Assembly (NCBI RefSeq): GCF_963378095.1
Contig: NZ_OY726397.1
Coordinates: forward strand, 2,666,001-2,730,000
Length of the DNA stretch: 64,000 nt
Reading direction: 5' to 3'
DNA from: Mycolicibacterium sp. MU0053
GTDB taxonomy: Bacteria; Actinomycetota; Actinomycetes; Mycobacteriales; Mycobacteriaceae
The first letter of the stretch is position 1, and the number at the start of each line of letters is the position of its first letter. Positions 25,546-33,962 of this stretch are shown one piece after another. The position numbers were made by a program, and so were the translations under genes. The notes under the pieces were generated by a model, which saw nothing but the letters and a program-made list of their open reading frames with translations, had not been told where the DNA came from and did no database searches.

Positions 25546-25846
25546 GGTCTTTCATTTGCACGCGCCGCGGGGGAGTCGTGGTCACGAGCAGTCCGGTTCC
25601 CGCTACGCCGTAGTCGTCCAGTCAGATCAACTGCCTTTGTCGACCTGGCTGGTTGTGCCGACGTCGACGTCGGCACGTGCCGCCAGCTTTCGTCCCGAGG
25701 TTGAAATCGGCGGCGTGAGTACCCGGGTGCTTGCTGAGCAGGCCGCGGCGGTCGACCCGGGCCGGCTCGGCAAGAGCGTCGGGTTCCTGAGTTTCGATGA
25801 GATGCGCCGCGTCGATGCGGCACTGCGCGTGGTCCTTGATCTCTGA
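25535..25846 (+). CDS. mazF: MazF/PemK-family endoribonuclease toxin
   Basis: This 103-residue protein starts at GTG 25535 (VRGEVFHLHAPRGSRGHEQS). The fold markers are GxEQSGSRYAVVVQSD near the N terminus and TWLVVPTSTSA in the middle, both typical of MazF mRNA interferases. These cut single-stranded RNA at short motifs; the specificity cannot be read here. It overlaps and follows the antitoxin. Repeat copy 3 lies 59 bp downstream. Confidence 0.85.
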   Translation: MRGEVFHLHAPRGSRGHEQSGSRYAVVVQSDQLPLSTWLVVPTSTSARAASFRPEVEIGGVSTRVLAEQAAAVDPGRLGKSVGFLSFDEMRRVDAALRVVLDL

Positions 25847-25905
25847 GGGCTACGCCGCCGCTTGCACGGGATGAAAGTATTTGGCGCGCAGCACAATACG
25901 TCGTC

Positions 25906-25940
25906 TTTTACCGGTAACCCGCCATATTCGATTCCGCCGG
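25906..25940 (+). repeat. Dispersed accessory repeat, copy 3
   Basis: This copy has the perfect 10-bp palindrome TTACCGGTAA followed by CCCGCCATATTCGATT and CCGCCGG. It separates the MazF module from the VapC gene. Confidence 0.8.
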
Positions 25941-25979
25941 GTCCGTCCCCCGTGGGAGCGGTGGACAGTAGCGGTGGGG

Positions 25980-26090
25980 TGGCGCCGAAGGGGAGAGGAC
26001 AACCCTGAGGTGCGCTAAGGACCTGGGGGACAAGGGCTTCGAACTGCCGAGCCGAACCGAGCGGCCACGAGCTGCGGAGCTTGGCGAGTG
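25980..26090 (+). pseudogene. Possible antitoxin relic upstream of VapC
   Basis: A frame overlapping the VapC start reads KDLGDKGFELPSRTERPR, then AAELGE-stop, like the C-terminal toxin-binding tail of an antitoxin. No start codon or DNA-binding domain is found in frame, as a stop lies upstream near 25968. The relation to VapC is inferred from position. Confidence 0.35.
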
Positions 26091-26516
26091 ATTGTCCTGG
26101 ACACCAACGTTGTGTCGGAATTGATGCGCCAAGCTCCAGAGGCTGGCGTCGCCAGTTGGGTCGACAGGTTTCCCGCTGCAGACGTATTGGTCACCGCAGT
26201 GACCGCAGCCGAGCTGATGTATGGCGTAGCTCGACTGCCAGACGGGCGCCGCAAGCGAGAGCTACACATCACGGTTGAGGGACTGCTGACCGAGGATTTT
26301 CGAGACCAGATTCTGCCGTTCGATGCGCCGGCGGCGGCGCACTACGCCGAGATTGTTGCCGCCCGAGAAGGTGCTGGACGCCCGATTAGTATGGCAGACG
26401 CGCAGATAGCAGCCATTTGCCGCAACTGGAGAACTGGACTCGCGACACGCAACGTTGATGACTTCGCCGACACCGGCATCGACACGCTGAATCCGTGGGA
26501 TGCCGGCGCACCGTAA
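26088..26516 (+). CDS. vapC: VapC-type PIN-domain ribonuclease toxin
   Basis: This 142-residue PIN domain starts MIVLDTNVVSELMR. The four acidic metal-binding residues are at D5, E42, D104 and D124, all present, so it should be active on RNA. The sequence is of the FitB/VapC type. No intact antitoxin gene is upstream, which is unusual for this toxin class. The upstream 240 bp hold repeat copy 3 and a short antitoxin-like tail. Another VapB in the genome may neutralise it. Confidence 0.88.
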   Translation: MIVLDTNVVSELMRQAPEAGVASWVDRFPAADVLVTAVTAAELMYGVARLPDGRRKRELHITVEGLLTEDFRDQILPFDAPAAAHYAEIVAAREGAGRPISMADAQIAAICRNWRTGLATRNVDDFADTGIDTLNPWDAGAP

Positions 26517-26580
26517 CAAAGTTTTCCGGCGGCCCGCGGACTGTAATGAAAGTGGCTGAGACGCAGGGCAAACGGCGTAC

Positions 26581-26620
26581 TTTACTGGTAACCCCGCGTA
26601 TTCGATTTCCGCATATTCGG
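26581..26620 (+). repeat. Dispersed accessory repeat, copy 4
   Basis: A diverged copy: TTTACTGGTAACCCCGCGTA, then TTCGATTTCCGCATATTCGG. Both 15-bp-spaced TATTCG units are kept. It lies between VapC and the arylsulfatase gene. Confidence 0.75.
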
Positions 26621-26736
26621 ATGGATGCGAATGCGCTTTAAGGAACCGTCGTTACCTAGTGGGCATATACCGACAAGGAAGATGACGGCGTTGTTGGGTC
26701 GCGTGGGTGTGCGGGTCTGCGGACCGGATTGAACTC

Positions 26737-29103
26737 CTATTGGCGGGCCATCGCGATGCGGAAGCGTTCGTCGGGGTCGATGTAGTGGTCGGCGTCCTTT
26801 GCGTCCTCGCCGAGATCGATTTGGACCCAACTGATCTTGCCGGTGAATCGGCTGGTGTGGGCGGTGTAGTCGGGGCTGACCATGGTGCCGGTCTCACGCC
26901 CGACGTCGGTGGTCTCATCGGCGGAGAAGACGACGCCCTGGGTTTGTTCAACCCGGCCTGAGCCGACTGCGGTGCCGTCGTAATACAACGTCACGGTGCC
27001 GCCCTTGCCCATGCCGCCGCCGTCGTAGTCGAATTCCATGCGCACCTGGGTTGTGCCGGTCGGGACGGGCGCTGCAGCGTCGATGCTGAACGACTTGATG
27101 CCCAGCACGTTGTAGTAGAACTTGGCTCGGCCGTCTTTGGCGTAGAGGCTCCACCCGCCGAAGCGGCCACCTTGGGCGATGATGACTCCGACTGCACCTT
27201 CGCCAGATACTTCGAGGTCCGCGGTGACGGCGAAGGATTTGTTCTTGATGTCGAGCACACAGTTCTCCGAGAGTCGGCCCATGTTCCCGAACAGCAATTG
27301 GGTATTGCCCTTGATCAGGGTGGGCCGGCCCGCCGATGCGGGGATGAAGCGTTCGATCTGCCGATCATCGAGCGGAAGCACGTTGTACTTGACCGCTTCG
27401 ATCAGCCAAAGGCGCTGCAGCTCATGGAGTTTCTCTGGAAGCTCCTTCGATAGATCGTTGGCCTGGGTCCAGTCGTCATTGCCGTCGTAGAGTTCCCAGA
27501 CGTCGTCGTCGAAGGCGGGCATCACGGCGCCGCCCATCTCCCATGGGGTGCGGTGTTTGGTGACCGCGCTCCAGCCCTTGTGATAGATGCCTCGGTTGCA
27601 GAACATCTCGAAGTACTGCGTCTCGTGCTGCTCGGGTGCGTCGGCGTCGTTGAAGCTGTAGAGCATGCTGGTGCCCTCATACGGGCTTTGCAGGACTCCG
27701 TTGACAAGTGTCGGCGCGGGGATGCCCGCGGCTTCCAGCACGGTGGGCGCGAGATCGATGACGTGGCTGAATTGGTTGCGTTGGTCGCCCTTGGCTTCGA
27801 TTCCGTTGGGCCAGTGCACGATGGTGCCGTTGCGGGTGCCACCCCAGTGCGAGGCGACTTGCTTGGTCCACTGGTAGGGGGTGTCCATCGCCCAGGCCCA
27901 CCCGACGGCGTAGTGGCCGTAGGAGCCTTCGCCGCCGAACTCGTCGAGCTTGGAGAGTAGGAACTCCGGTGTCTCGATGGCGGCCATGCCGTTGAAGTTG
28001 GCCATTTCGTTGAACGCACCTTGCAGGGTGCCCTCGGCGGAGGCCCCGTTGTCGCCAACGATCAGGTACACCAGCGTGTCGTCGAGCACGGGCCCAAGCG
28101 CGTCGAGCAGGCGACCGACGTGATGGTCGGTGTGCTCCATGAAGGCGGCATAGACCTCCATCTGGCGCTCGAGCGCAGGTTTGAGTGCGGGGTCCATGTC
28201 GTCCCAGGCCGGGATCTCGGCGTGGCGGGGAGTGAGCACTGCGTCTGAGGGGATGACGCCGAGTTCCTTCTGCCGCTCGAAGGTGAGCTCGCGCTGGCGA
28301 TCCCAGCCGTGGGCGAACTTGCCTTTGTACTTCTCGATCCACTCCGGAGGCACTTGATGGGGCGCGTGCGTGGCTCCCGGGGCGAAGTACACGAAGAAGG
28401 GTTTGTCGGGCAGCAGCGCCTTCTGCTGACCGACCCAGTTGATCGCCTTGTCAGCCAGGTCCTCGGTCAGGTGATACCCCTCGGCCGGGGTCTTCGGCGG
28501 CTCGATCGGGGTGGTGCCTTCGTAGAGGGCCGGGTCCCACTGATTGTTCTCGCCGCCGATGAAGCCATAGAAGTACTCGAAGCCGCCGCCTCCGCTGGGC
28601 CAGGCGGTGAATGGTCCAGCCGGGCTGGCCTGCCAGACCGGAACCTCGTGGCACTTGCCGAACTGCGCTGTGGAGTAGCCGTTGAGTTTGAGCGTCAAGG
28701 CCAGCGGTGCTTTGGTGTTAGGCAAGACCGAGCTGTAACCGGGTGCGGCAGTAGCGGCCTCAGTTATGCAGCCCATCCCGACCGAGTGGTGATTGCGGCC
28801 GGTCAGCAGCGCCTGCCGGGTCGGTGAGCACAACGCGGTGGTGTGAAAGCGGTTGTACTTCAAGCCGCCGGCGGCGAGCCTGTCGAAGTTCGGGGTTTCA
28901 CACGGGCCGCCGAAGGCGCTGCTGGCACCGAAGCCGACGTCGTCGATCAGAATGACCAGCACGTTGGGCGCACCCTCGGGCGGTCGGATGTCGCGAATCG
29001 GCGGGTAACTAGTCTCTGGATCTTTCGCGTCATAGGTGGTCAAACCGCCATGAGCCACGTCCGGAATCGGGAGGATCGAGCGAGAACTCTGGCCGTCTGA
29101 CAT
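26737..29103 (-). CDS. Arylsulfatase
   Basis: This 788-residue type I sulfatase starts at ATG 29103 (MSDGQSSRSILPIPD). The active-site motif C92-S-P-T-R-QALLTGR is present, with Cys to be converted to formylglycine. Metal ligands D54/D55 are in LIDDVGFG. No signal peptide is visible, so it may be cytosolic. A C-terminal 150-residue beta-rich domain follows the sulfatase core. Family members hydrolyse aryl or alkyl sulfate esters for sulfur supply. A symmetric site at 29195-29227 lies upstream. Confidence 0.93.
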   Translation of the reverse strand: MSDGQSSRSILPIPDVAHGGLTTYDAKDPETSYPPIRDIRPPEGAPNVLVILIDDVGFGASSAFGGPCETPNFDRLAAGGLKYNRFHTTALCSPTRQALLTGRNHHSVGMGCITEAATAAPGYSSVLPNTKAPLALTLKLNGYSTAQFGKCHEVPVWQASPAGPFTAWPSGGGGFEYFYGFIGGENNQWDPALYEGTTPIEPPKTPAEGYHLTEDLADKAINWVGQQKALLPDKPFFVYFAPGATHAPHQVPPEWIEKYKGKFAHGWDRQRELTFERQKELGVIPSDAVLTPRHAEIPAWDDMDPALKPALERQMEVYAAFMEHTDHHVGRLLDALGPVLDDTLVYLIVGDNGASAEGTLQGAFNEMANFNGMAAIETPEFLLSKLDEFGGEGSYGHYAVGWAWAMDTPYQWTKQVASHWGGTRNGTIVHWPNGIEAKGDQRNQFSHVIDLAPTVLEAAGIPAPTLVNGVLQSPYEGTSMLYSFNDADAPEQHETQYFEMFCNRGIYHKGWSAVTKHRTPWEMGGAVMPAFDDDVWELYDGNDDWTQANDLSKELPEKLHELQRLWLIEAVKYNVLPLDDRQIERFIPASAGRPTLIKGNTQLLFGNMGRLSENCVLDIKNKSFAVTADLEVSGEGAVGVIIAQGGRFGGWSLYAKDGRAKFYYNVLGIKSFSIDAAAPVPTGTTQVRMEFDYDGGGMGKGGTVTLYYDGTAVGSGRVEQTQGVVFSADETTDVGRETGTMVSPDYTAHTSRFTGKISWVQIDLGEDAKDADHYIDPDERFRIAMARQ

Positions 29104-29194
29104 GTGGCAGTCGCCTTCCTGTGGCCGCATCTCGACCATGCTCAGACTGTCAGATGGATTCGACACCCGGTGGCCTTTGCAACTGGAAGTCAGT

Positions 29195-29227
29195 TGATCG
29201 CAATCACTACGTGACGTACTGCGATCA
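29195..29227. promoter_or_regulatory. Candidate operator upstream of the arylsulfatase
   Basis: An 8-bp inverted repeat, TGATCGCA (29195-29202) and TGCGATCA (29220-29227), encloses a second, shorter symmetric motif TCAC-TAC-GTGA. It lies about 92 bp before the arylsulfatase start and resembles a regulator binding site. No regulator is adjacent. Confidence 0.4.
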
Positions 29228-29401
29228 GAGCTGGGCGGCGATGTCGGCGTGGCGATGGGCGACCTGGTAGCTGTAGCCGAAGAGTTCGGCGACTACGGTT
29301 CATCCAACACGCGCTGAACTCATCGTCGCAGTTCAGGGCGACCAAAACCCGTCAACTGCGTTGCGGCAGCCGCCACCTACAGCGAGACGGGGCAGCAGCG
29401 G

Positions 29402-29469
29402 ATTGATTCATCTGATGCAATATGCGGCATTCGACCGGTAACACTGCATATTCGATTCCTGCATATTCA
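29402..29469 (+). repeat. Dispersed accessory repeat, copy 5 (extended)
   Basis: This copy has the upstream extension TTGATTCATCTGATGCAATA, shared with copy 7, then ACCGGTAACACTGCATATTC and GATTCCTGCATATTC. It lies between the arylsulfatase and the VapBC pair. Confidence 0.78.
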
Positions 29470-29535
29470 CGCGAAAGCTAAGCTAAGTGCACTGCGGCAG
29501 TCGCGCCGCGGTCTCACCGGTGATACAGTAGTTAC

Positions 29536-29772
29536 ATGGACACGGTAACGGTGCGCGATCTCCGGAACAACGGGGGAGATGTCCTGCGCCGCGTTGAGCG
29601 CGGCGAACGCATCGTCGTTACTCGTGACGGTGCGCCGGTGGCCGAGCTCCGCCCGTTGGCAAGATCCAGCGCCCGTCCGGCTGAACTCATTCGTCGCCGC
29701 AAAAATCTTCCGCAGGTGAACCCGGATGCGCTCCGGCAAGATATCGACGACGCGATCGACCCGTCGCTGTGA
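29536..29772 (+). CDS. vapB: VapB-type (Phd/YefM-like) antitoxin
   Basis: This 78-residue antitoxin starts MDTVTVRDLRNNGGDVLRRV. The Phd/YefM fold is clear from GERIVVTRDGAPVAELRPL. The C-terminal charged helix would bind and block the toxin. It overlaps the VapC start by 4 bp (GTGA), so the pair is translated as one unit. The pair typically represses its own promoter, which would lie just upstream near TGATACAGTAGTTAC. Confidence 0.9.
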   Translation: MDTVTVRDLRNNGGDVLRRVERGERIVVTRDGAPVAELRPLARSSARPAELIRRRKNLPQVNPDALRQDIDDAIDPSL

Positions 29773-30191
29773 CCGAGGCTTCGAGCCATGGGATGCTGGA
29801 CACCTCCACGGTGATCCTCCTCGGCCGGATATCCGACCCAACCGAGCTTCCCGACGAATCGGTGATTAGCGCGATAACTCTGGCCGAACTTTCGGTGGGT
29901 CCGCATGTAGCGCACGACGAAACCGAGCGCAGTGCCCGTCAGCAGCACCTGCAGCAGGCCGAGGCCGACTTTGATGTCCTTCCGTTCGATGCTGATTGCG
30001 CGCGGGCCTTTGGCACTGTGGCGGCGGCACTCCGCGCATCAGGACGCAAGCCGGCGGCGCGAGCGTATGACGCGCTCATCGCGGCGAGCGCGATCGCTCA
30101 CGCGTTGCCGCTCTACACATGTAATGCAGCCGACTTCGCAGGAATCCCGCGGCTCGAGCTCCGGGCCGTCACCCATCCTGATCACTTGTAG
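29769..30191 (+). CDS. vapC: VapC-type PIN-domain ribonuclease toxin
   Basis: This 140-residue PIN domain starts at GTG 29769. The probable acidic site is D11, E40, D101 and D122, with the motif MLDTSTVILLGR near the N terminus and YTCNAADF near the end. It is expected to cleave a specific RNA. It forms a complete module with the antitoxin upstream, and repeat copy 6 follows it by about 50 bp. Confidence 0.9.
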   Translation: MTEASSHGMLDTSTVILLGRISDPTELPDESVISAITLAELSVGPHVAHDETERSARQQHLQQAEADFDVLPFDADCARAFGTVAAALRASGRKPAARAYDALIAASAIAHALPLYTCNAADFAGIPRLELRAVTHPDHL

Positions 30192-30243
30192 GGAAGTGGC
30201 TGCTCGGCTACTCAGCTCTGTATCGAAAAGCGTTAGGCAGCAA

Positions 30244-30298
30244 CGCAATATGCAGTGGTCTACCGGTAACCCGCCATATTCGGTTCCGCCGTATTTCC
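30244..30298 (+). repeat. Dispersed accessory repeat, copy 6
   Basis: This copy has the extension CGCAATATGCAG, then TACCGGTAACCCGCCATATT and CGGTTCCGCCGTATTTCC. It lies just after the VapBC pair. Confidence 0.8.
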
Positions 30299-30428
30299 TA
30301 GCGATCCGCAGCGGCGCAGCATTGGAGATGCGGCAGCGACAAGGCGGTGTTGGCGGTGAGGCGGGCGGAAAGTGTTGCAACGTAGCCGACAACGACGGGA
30401 GGAGTGGTGGCCGGCAAGCGGCCAGACG

Positions 30429-30454
30429 TTGATTCATCTGATGCAATATGCAGT
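30429..30454 (+). repeat. Dispersed accessory repeat, partial copy 7
   Basis: Only the upstream extension is kept (TTGATTCATCTGATGCAATA, then TGCAG), as in copy 5. The palindrome and sub-units are missing. Confidence 0.65.
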
Positions 30455-31162
30455 GATTTAGTTGACATAATGTGGCTTATCGGCATAAACCTGACGTGCG
30501 GGAACAGTGCCGCCCCGGGTTTGAGTGACCTGCCATCGGGAAGATTGTCGTTTTGCAGTTGACCTCTGACTTTTTCATTCGTTCGAGAACCGGCGCATAA
30601 CCTTTTCCACTCCTTCGCCTACTGGATGTCGCATCTCGTGACGCTTCCGCGCCGGAACCTCCTCCCGAACCGAGTCGTGAAACTCACCGCACTGCTGCCA
30701 CACGGGCCGCCAGTGCCGAATCTACGGGCACGTCCGACGCGCCGGTAGGCGAAGTTCGATACGCCCCGCCGGCCTCCCGAATCACTCTTCACCGCCCTAC
30801 GCTCAACCACCGCGAAACGTCACAGTGACAAATTGACGCCGACCGGCTTCGACCCAATGATCCTGTCCTGCAGTGCCATTCCGCAGACTCCACCGCCCAC
30901 GCGCTAAGTTGCCCCGACCGGTGACGCTCTACCTCCGGCCCGCCCGCGGGTACCAACCCAATCGGTTCGGTAGGAGTGGACCGCGTTCCGTCACCGAGTT
31001 ACCCCAACGAGGATTGCAAAACGAATCTGCCCACATTGCCGGTTGGTTGAGAGCCGATGGAGGCGTTGCGGCGCGGGTGAACTGTCAGCGAACAGCGGCA
31101 CCCGTCGCGGGGTAACCGAGTACGTTGGCGACAGGTCTACGTCTGCGACGGAGGGAACGAAC

Positions 31163-32218
31163 ATGAAGGCGCTCGTGTACCACGGCCCCGGTGCCAAGGC
31201 GTGGGAAGAGGTGCCCGATCCCGTCATTCTCAAGCCCACGGATGCGATCGTGCGAGTCGAGACGACCACGATCTGTGGCACCGACCTGCATATCCTGAAG
31301 GGCGACGTGCCCGCGGTGACCGATGGACGCATCCTCGGACACGAGGGCGTCGGCACCATCACCGAGGTGGGCTCCGCGGTCACCGACCTCGCCGTCGGCG
31401 ATCAGGTCATCATCAGCTGCATCTCGGCGTGCGGCAAGTGCATCTACTGCAAGCAGGGCGTCTACTCGCACTGCCAGGCCGATGAGGGCGCCCCCGGAAT
31501 CGGCTGGATATTCGGCCATCTCATCGACGGCACCCAGGCCGAGTTCGTGCGTGTGCCGTTCGCCGAGACCTCGTTGTACCGCGTCCCGGACGGGGTGCCC
31601 GCCGAGCAGGCGGTGATGATCAGCGACATCTTGCCCACCGGTCACGAAATCGGTATTCAATACGGGCAGGTCAAGCCGGGCGACGTGGTGGCCGTGGTCG
31701 GGGCCGGGCCGGTGGGTCTGGCGGCGATCGCCACCGCGGGGTTGTACGGACCCAGTCGCGTCATTGCGATCGACCTCGACGCCAACAGGGTCGAACAGGC
31801 CAAACGGTTCGGTGCGAGCGACGGCGTGGTGGCATCTGATCCGGATTGGAAGGACCAGGTGCTGGCGCTGACCGACGGCCTGGGTGTCGATGTGTCGATC
31901 GAAGCCGTCGGCATCCCGGCCACATGGGACATGACGTTGTCCATCGTCCGGCCGGCGGGCCACGTCGCCAATGTCGGTGTGCACGGTAAGCCCGTCGAAT
32001 TCCCGCTGGACCGGGTGTGGATCGACAACCTGACGATCACCACGGGCCTGGTCAACACCGACAGCTCGGCCATGCTGATCAAGTTGCTGGCGCAGAAGAA
32101 GCTCGACGTGTCCGGGTTCATCAGCCATCGCTTTGCGCTCAGCGACATCATGGACGCCTACGACACCTTCGCGCGCGCCTCGGAAACAAAGGCGCTCAAG
32201 GTGATTCTTCAGGCCTGA
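31163..32218 (+). CDS. Zinc-dependent alcohol dehydrogenase (MDR)
   Basis: This 351-residue enzyme starts at ATG 31163 (MKALVYHGPG). Catalytic-zinc residues are in CGTDLHILKGD and GHEGVG, and the structural-zinc cysteines in CISACGKCIYCKQG-V-SHC. The NAD-binding motif is VVGAGPVGLAAIA. It belongs to the branch that oxidises secondary or other alcohols and aldehydes with NAD(P). GGAGGGAACGAAC precedes the start. It converges with the antiporter gene; the gap is 19 bp. Confidence 0.92.
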   Translation: MKALVYHGPGAKAWEEVPDPVILKPTDAIVRVETTTICGTDLHILKGDVPAVTDGRILGHEGVGTITEVGSAVTDLAVGDQVIISCISACGKCIYCKQGVYSHCQADEGAPGIGWIFGHLIDGTQAEFVRVPFAETSLYRVPDGVPAEQAVMISDILPTGHEIGIQYGQVKPGDVVAVVGAGPVGLAAIATAGLYGPSRVIAIDLDANRVEQAKRFGASDGVVASDPDWKDQVLALTDGLGVDVSIEAVGIPATWDMTLSIVRPAGHVANVGVHGKPVEFPLDRVWIDNLTITTGLVNTDSSAMLIKLLAQKKLDVSGFISHRFALSDIMDAYDTFARASETKALKVILQA

Positions 32219-32237
32219 CACCACGGCCTGTCCGGAA

Positions 32238-33875
32238 TCACTCTTCCCTTTCGTCGGTCGACGACTCGCTTTCAGGTGCGTGCTCGACAGCACTGCGTGT
32301 GTCCTCTCCCCCCACCTGATCGGCCAGCTCCAGACCGGCACCCGCATACACGTTAAACGCGATGTCGACGCCGTTGCTCTTGGCCCACTCCACCTCGTCG
32401 TCGTATCGGGCCACCGCAGCAACCCTGCCGCTGAAACCGGACTCCCGAAGACATTCGAGCGCACGGACGTTGGCGCCGTGGTGCGGCATGGCCAACACTG
32501 CCATCCGCACCGAATCGGAGTGGCGTAGCCGGTTCCAGAAGTCCAGGTCCGTGGCGTCTCCTTCCACCACCCTCAGACCGTTCTCGGCGTGTTGTCCGAT
32601 CAGGGGACCGTCGTAGTCGACGCCCATCACCCGCAACCCGTAGTGCTCGGTCAGTCGCTGGTAAGCAGCCGACCCGACCCGGCCCATCCCGATCACCACC
32701 ACCTCGGCATCGCCGGCCTCGACAGGACGCTCCTCAGGCTGCAATTCGTATTCGTCTTGGGCAGGCAACCACGCCGCGATCTTCTCCACCATCAGGTGGC
32801 CGCGACCGTTGACGAGCGCCGAGGCAACAAAACTCAACGCCACCGCAATCGACATCTCCACCAGCCAGGCCTCGGCCAACAGACCGACCGAGACACCGAC
32901 CGACACCACGATCAATCCGAACTCGGAGTAGTTCATCAGGCTCAGCCCGGCCAGGATCGCGGTGCGGTGCCGCAACCTCATCAGCGACAGCAACACGGCG
33001 TACCAGATCGCCTTGAACGGCAGCAGCAACAACATCAGCAGAGCAACCGTGATGGTCGGCACGTCAGGCAAACCGGTGAGCCCGATCGACACGAAGAAGC
33101 CGACGAGGAGCAGCTCTTTGATGTGGAACAGCGAACGGGAGAGCTCAGCGGATGCCGGGTGCGACGCCAGCAGCACGCCGACGATCAGGGCACCGAGATC
33201 ACCCTTGAGCCCCACCGCCGAGAACAGCGCGTAGCCGGGAACCAGAGCCATCACGATGCCGAACAGCGATTGCATCTCGCCGTGGCCCAAGCGACCCCAG
33301 ATCTTACGCACGGCCCGCGTCAGCGGCCACAGCCCGACCAGCGTCAGCGCCCACGGGCTGGGCAGATGGCCGCTGGTGGCAGTGAGGAAGACGACCGCGA
33401 CGATGTCCTGCATCACCAGGATGCCAATGGCGATGCGGCCGTAAAGCGAGTTCGATTCGCCGCGCTCCTCGAGCAGCTTGACCACGAACACGGTGCTGGA
33501 GAACGACAGCGCGAAGGCCAGCAGGGCGGTCGTCTGCACACTCTGACCGGACAGCATGGACAACCCGGCCACGGCGGCCAACCACAGCGTGAAACCACCG
33601 AGCACGACACTGACCAGCATGTGAACCGATGTGGTCAGCCATACCTCGCGGCGAAGCAGGATGCGGACGTCGAGCTTGAGACCGATCGCGAAAAGCAACA
33701 GGGTGACGCCGAGATCCGCCAGCACCTTCAGCTGAGGTACTTCTTCGACGTTGATGGCGTTGAGAACAAAACCTGCAGCCAAGAAGCCGACCAGCGGGGG
33801 CAGGCGCAGCGCCAGCGCGAGTCCGCCCAGACCGAAAGTGACGACCAAATAGATCGCGACGACTGTCGCTGACAC
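32238..33875 (-). CDS. Kef-type cation:proton antiporter with TrkA-N domain
   Basis: This 545-residue protein starts at GTG 33875 (VSATVVAIYLVV). About 12 membrane helices cover residues 1-380 (CPA2 family). A RCK/TrkA-N domain follows from about 405, with VVVIGMGRVGSAAYQRL and VMGVDYD. Family members exchange K+ or Na+ for protons and respond to NAD(H) or thiol signals at the RCK domain. The C terminus is acidic. It is a single-gene unit. Confidence 0.92.
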   Translation of the reverse strand: MSATVVAIYLVVTFGLGGLALALRLPPLVGFLAAGFVLNAINVEEVPQLKVLADLGVTLLLFAIGLKLDVRILLRREVWLTTSVHMLVSVVLGGFTLWLAAVAGLSMLSGQSVQTTALLAFALSFSSTVFVVKLLEERGESNSLYGRIAIGILVMQDIVAVVFLTATSGHLPSPWALTLVGLWPLTRAVRKIWGRLGHGEMQSLFGIVMALVPGYALFSAVGLKGDLGALIVGVLLASHPASAELSRSLFHIKELLLVGFFVSIGLTGLPDVPTITVALLMLLLLPFKAIWYAVLLSLMRLRHRTAILAGLSLMNYSEFGLIVVSVGVSVGLLAEAWLVEMSIAVALSFVASALVNGRGHLMVEKIAAWLPAQDEYELQPEERPVEAGDAEVVVIGMGRVGSAAYQRLTEHYGLRVMGVDYDGPLIGQHAENGLRVVEGDATDLDFWNRLRHSDSVRMAVLAMPHHGANVRALECLRESGFSGRVAAVARYDDEVEWAKSNGVDIAFNVYAGAGLELADQVGGEDTRSAVEHAPESESSTDEREE

Positions 33876-33962
33876 CGCTCTCCCCCTTCTTAGGATTCCG
33901 GCGAGGTCAGGGACGTCGTCGCGTTGTCGCAGAACTGTCCGGCATGATCTCCCCGCGTTATT

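Larger units (their letters stand above)
30192..31162. other. 971-bp gene-free region
   Basis: No gene is supported. The region contains repeat copies 6 and 7 and the palindrome GTCACAGTGAC at 30819-30829. Short frames exist but lack starts and coding character. The alcohol dehydrogenase promoter should lie near its right end. Confidence 0.45.

Noticed and set aside
23033..30454. CRISPR array
   Set aside because: The repeats are hundreds to thousands of bases apart, variable in sequence and separated by genes; no cas genes are present.
23033..30454. Integron attC array
   Set aside because: No integrase gene and no GTTRRRY/RYYYAAC core pair or long imperfect palindrome was seen in the repeats; only the layout is similar.
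32589..33872. 427-codon plus-strand frame
   Set aside because: It lies opposite the Kef-type antiporter, which has clear helices and a TrkA-N motif; the plus-strand translation is a Gln/Arg/His-rich shadow.
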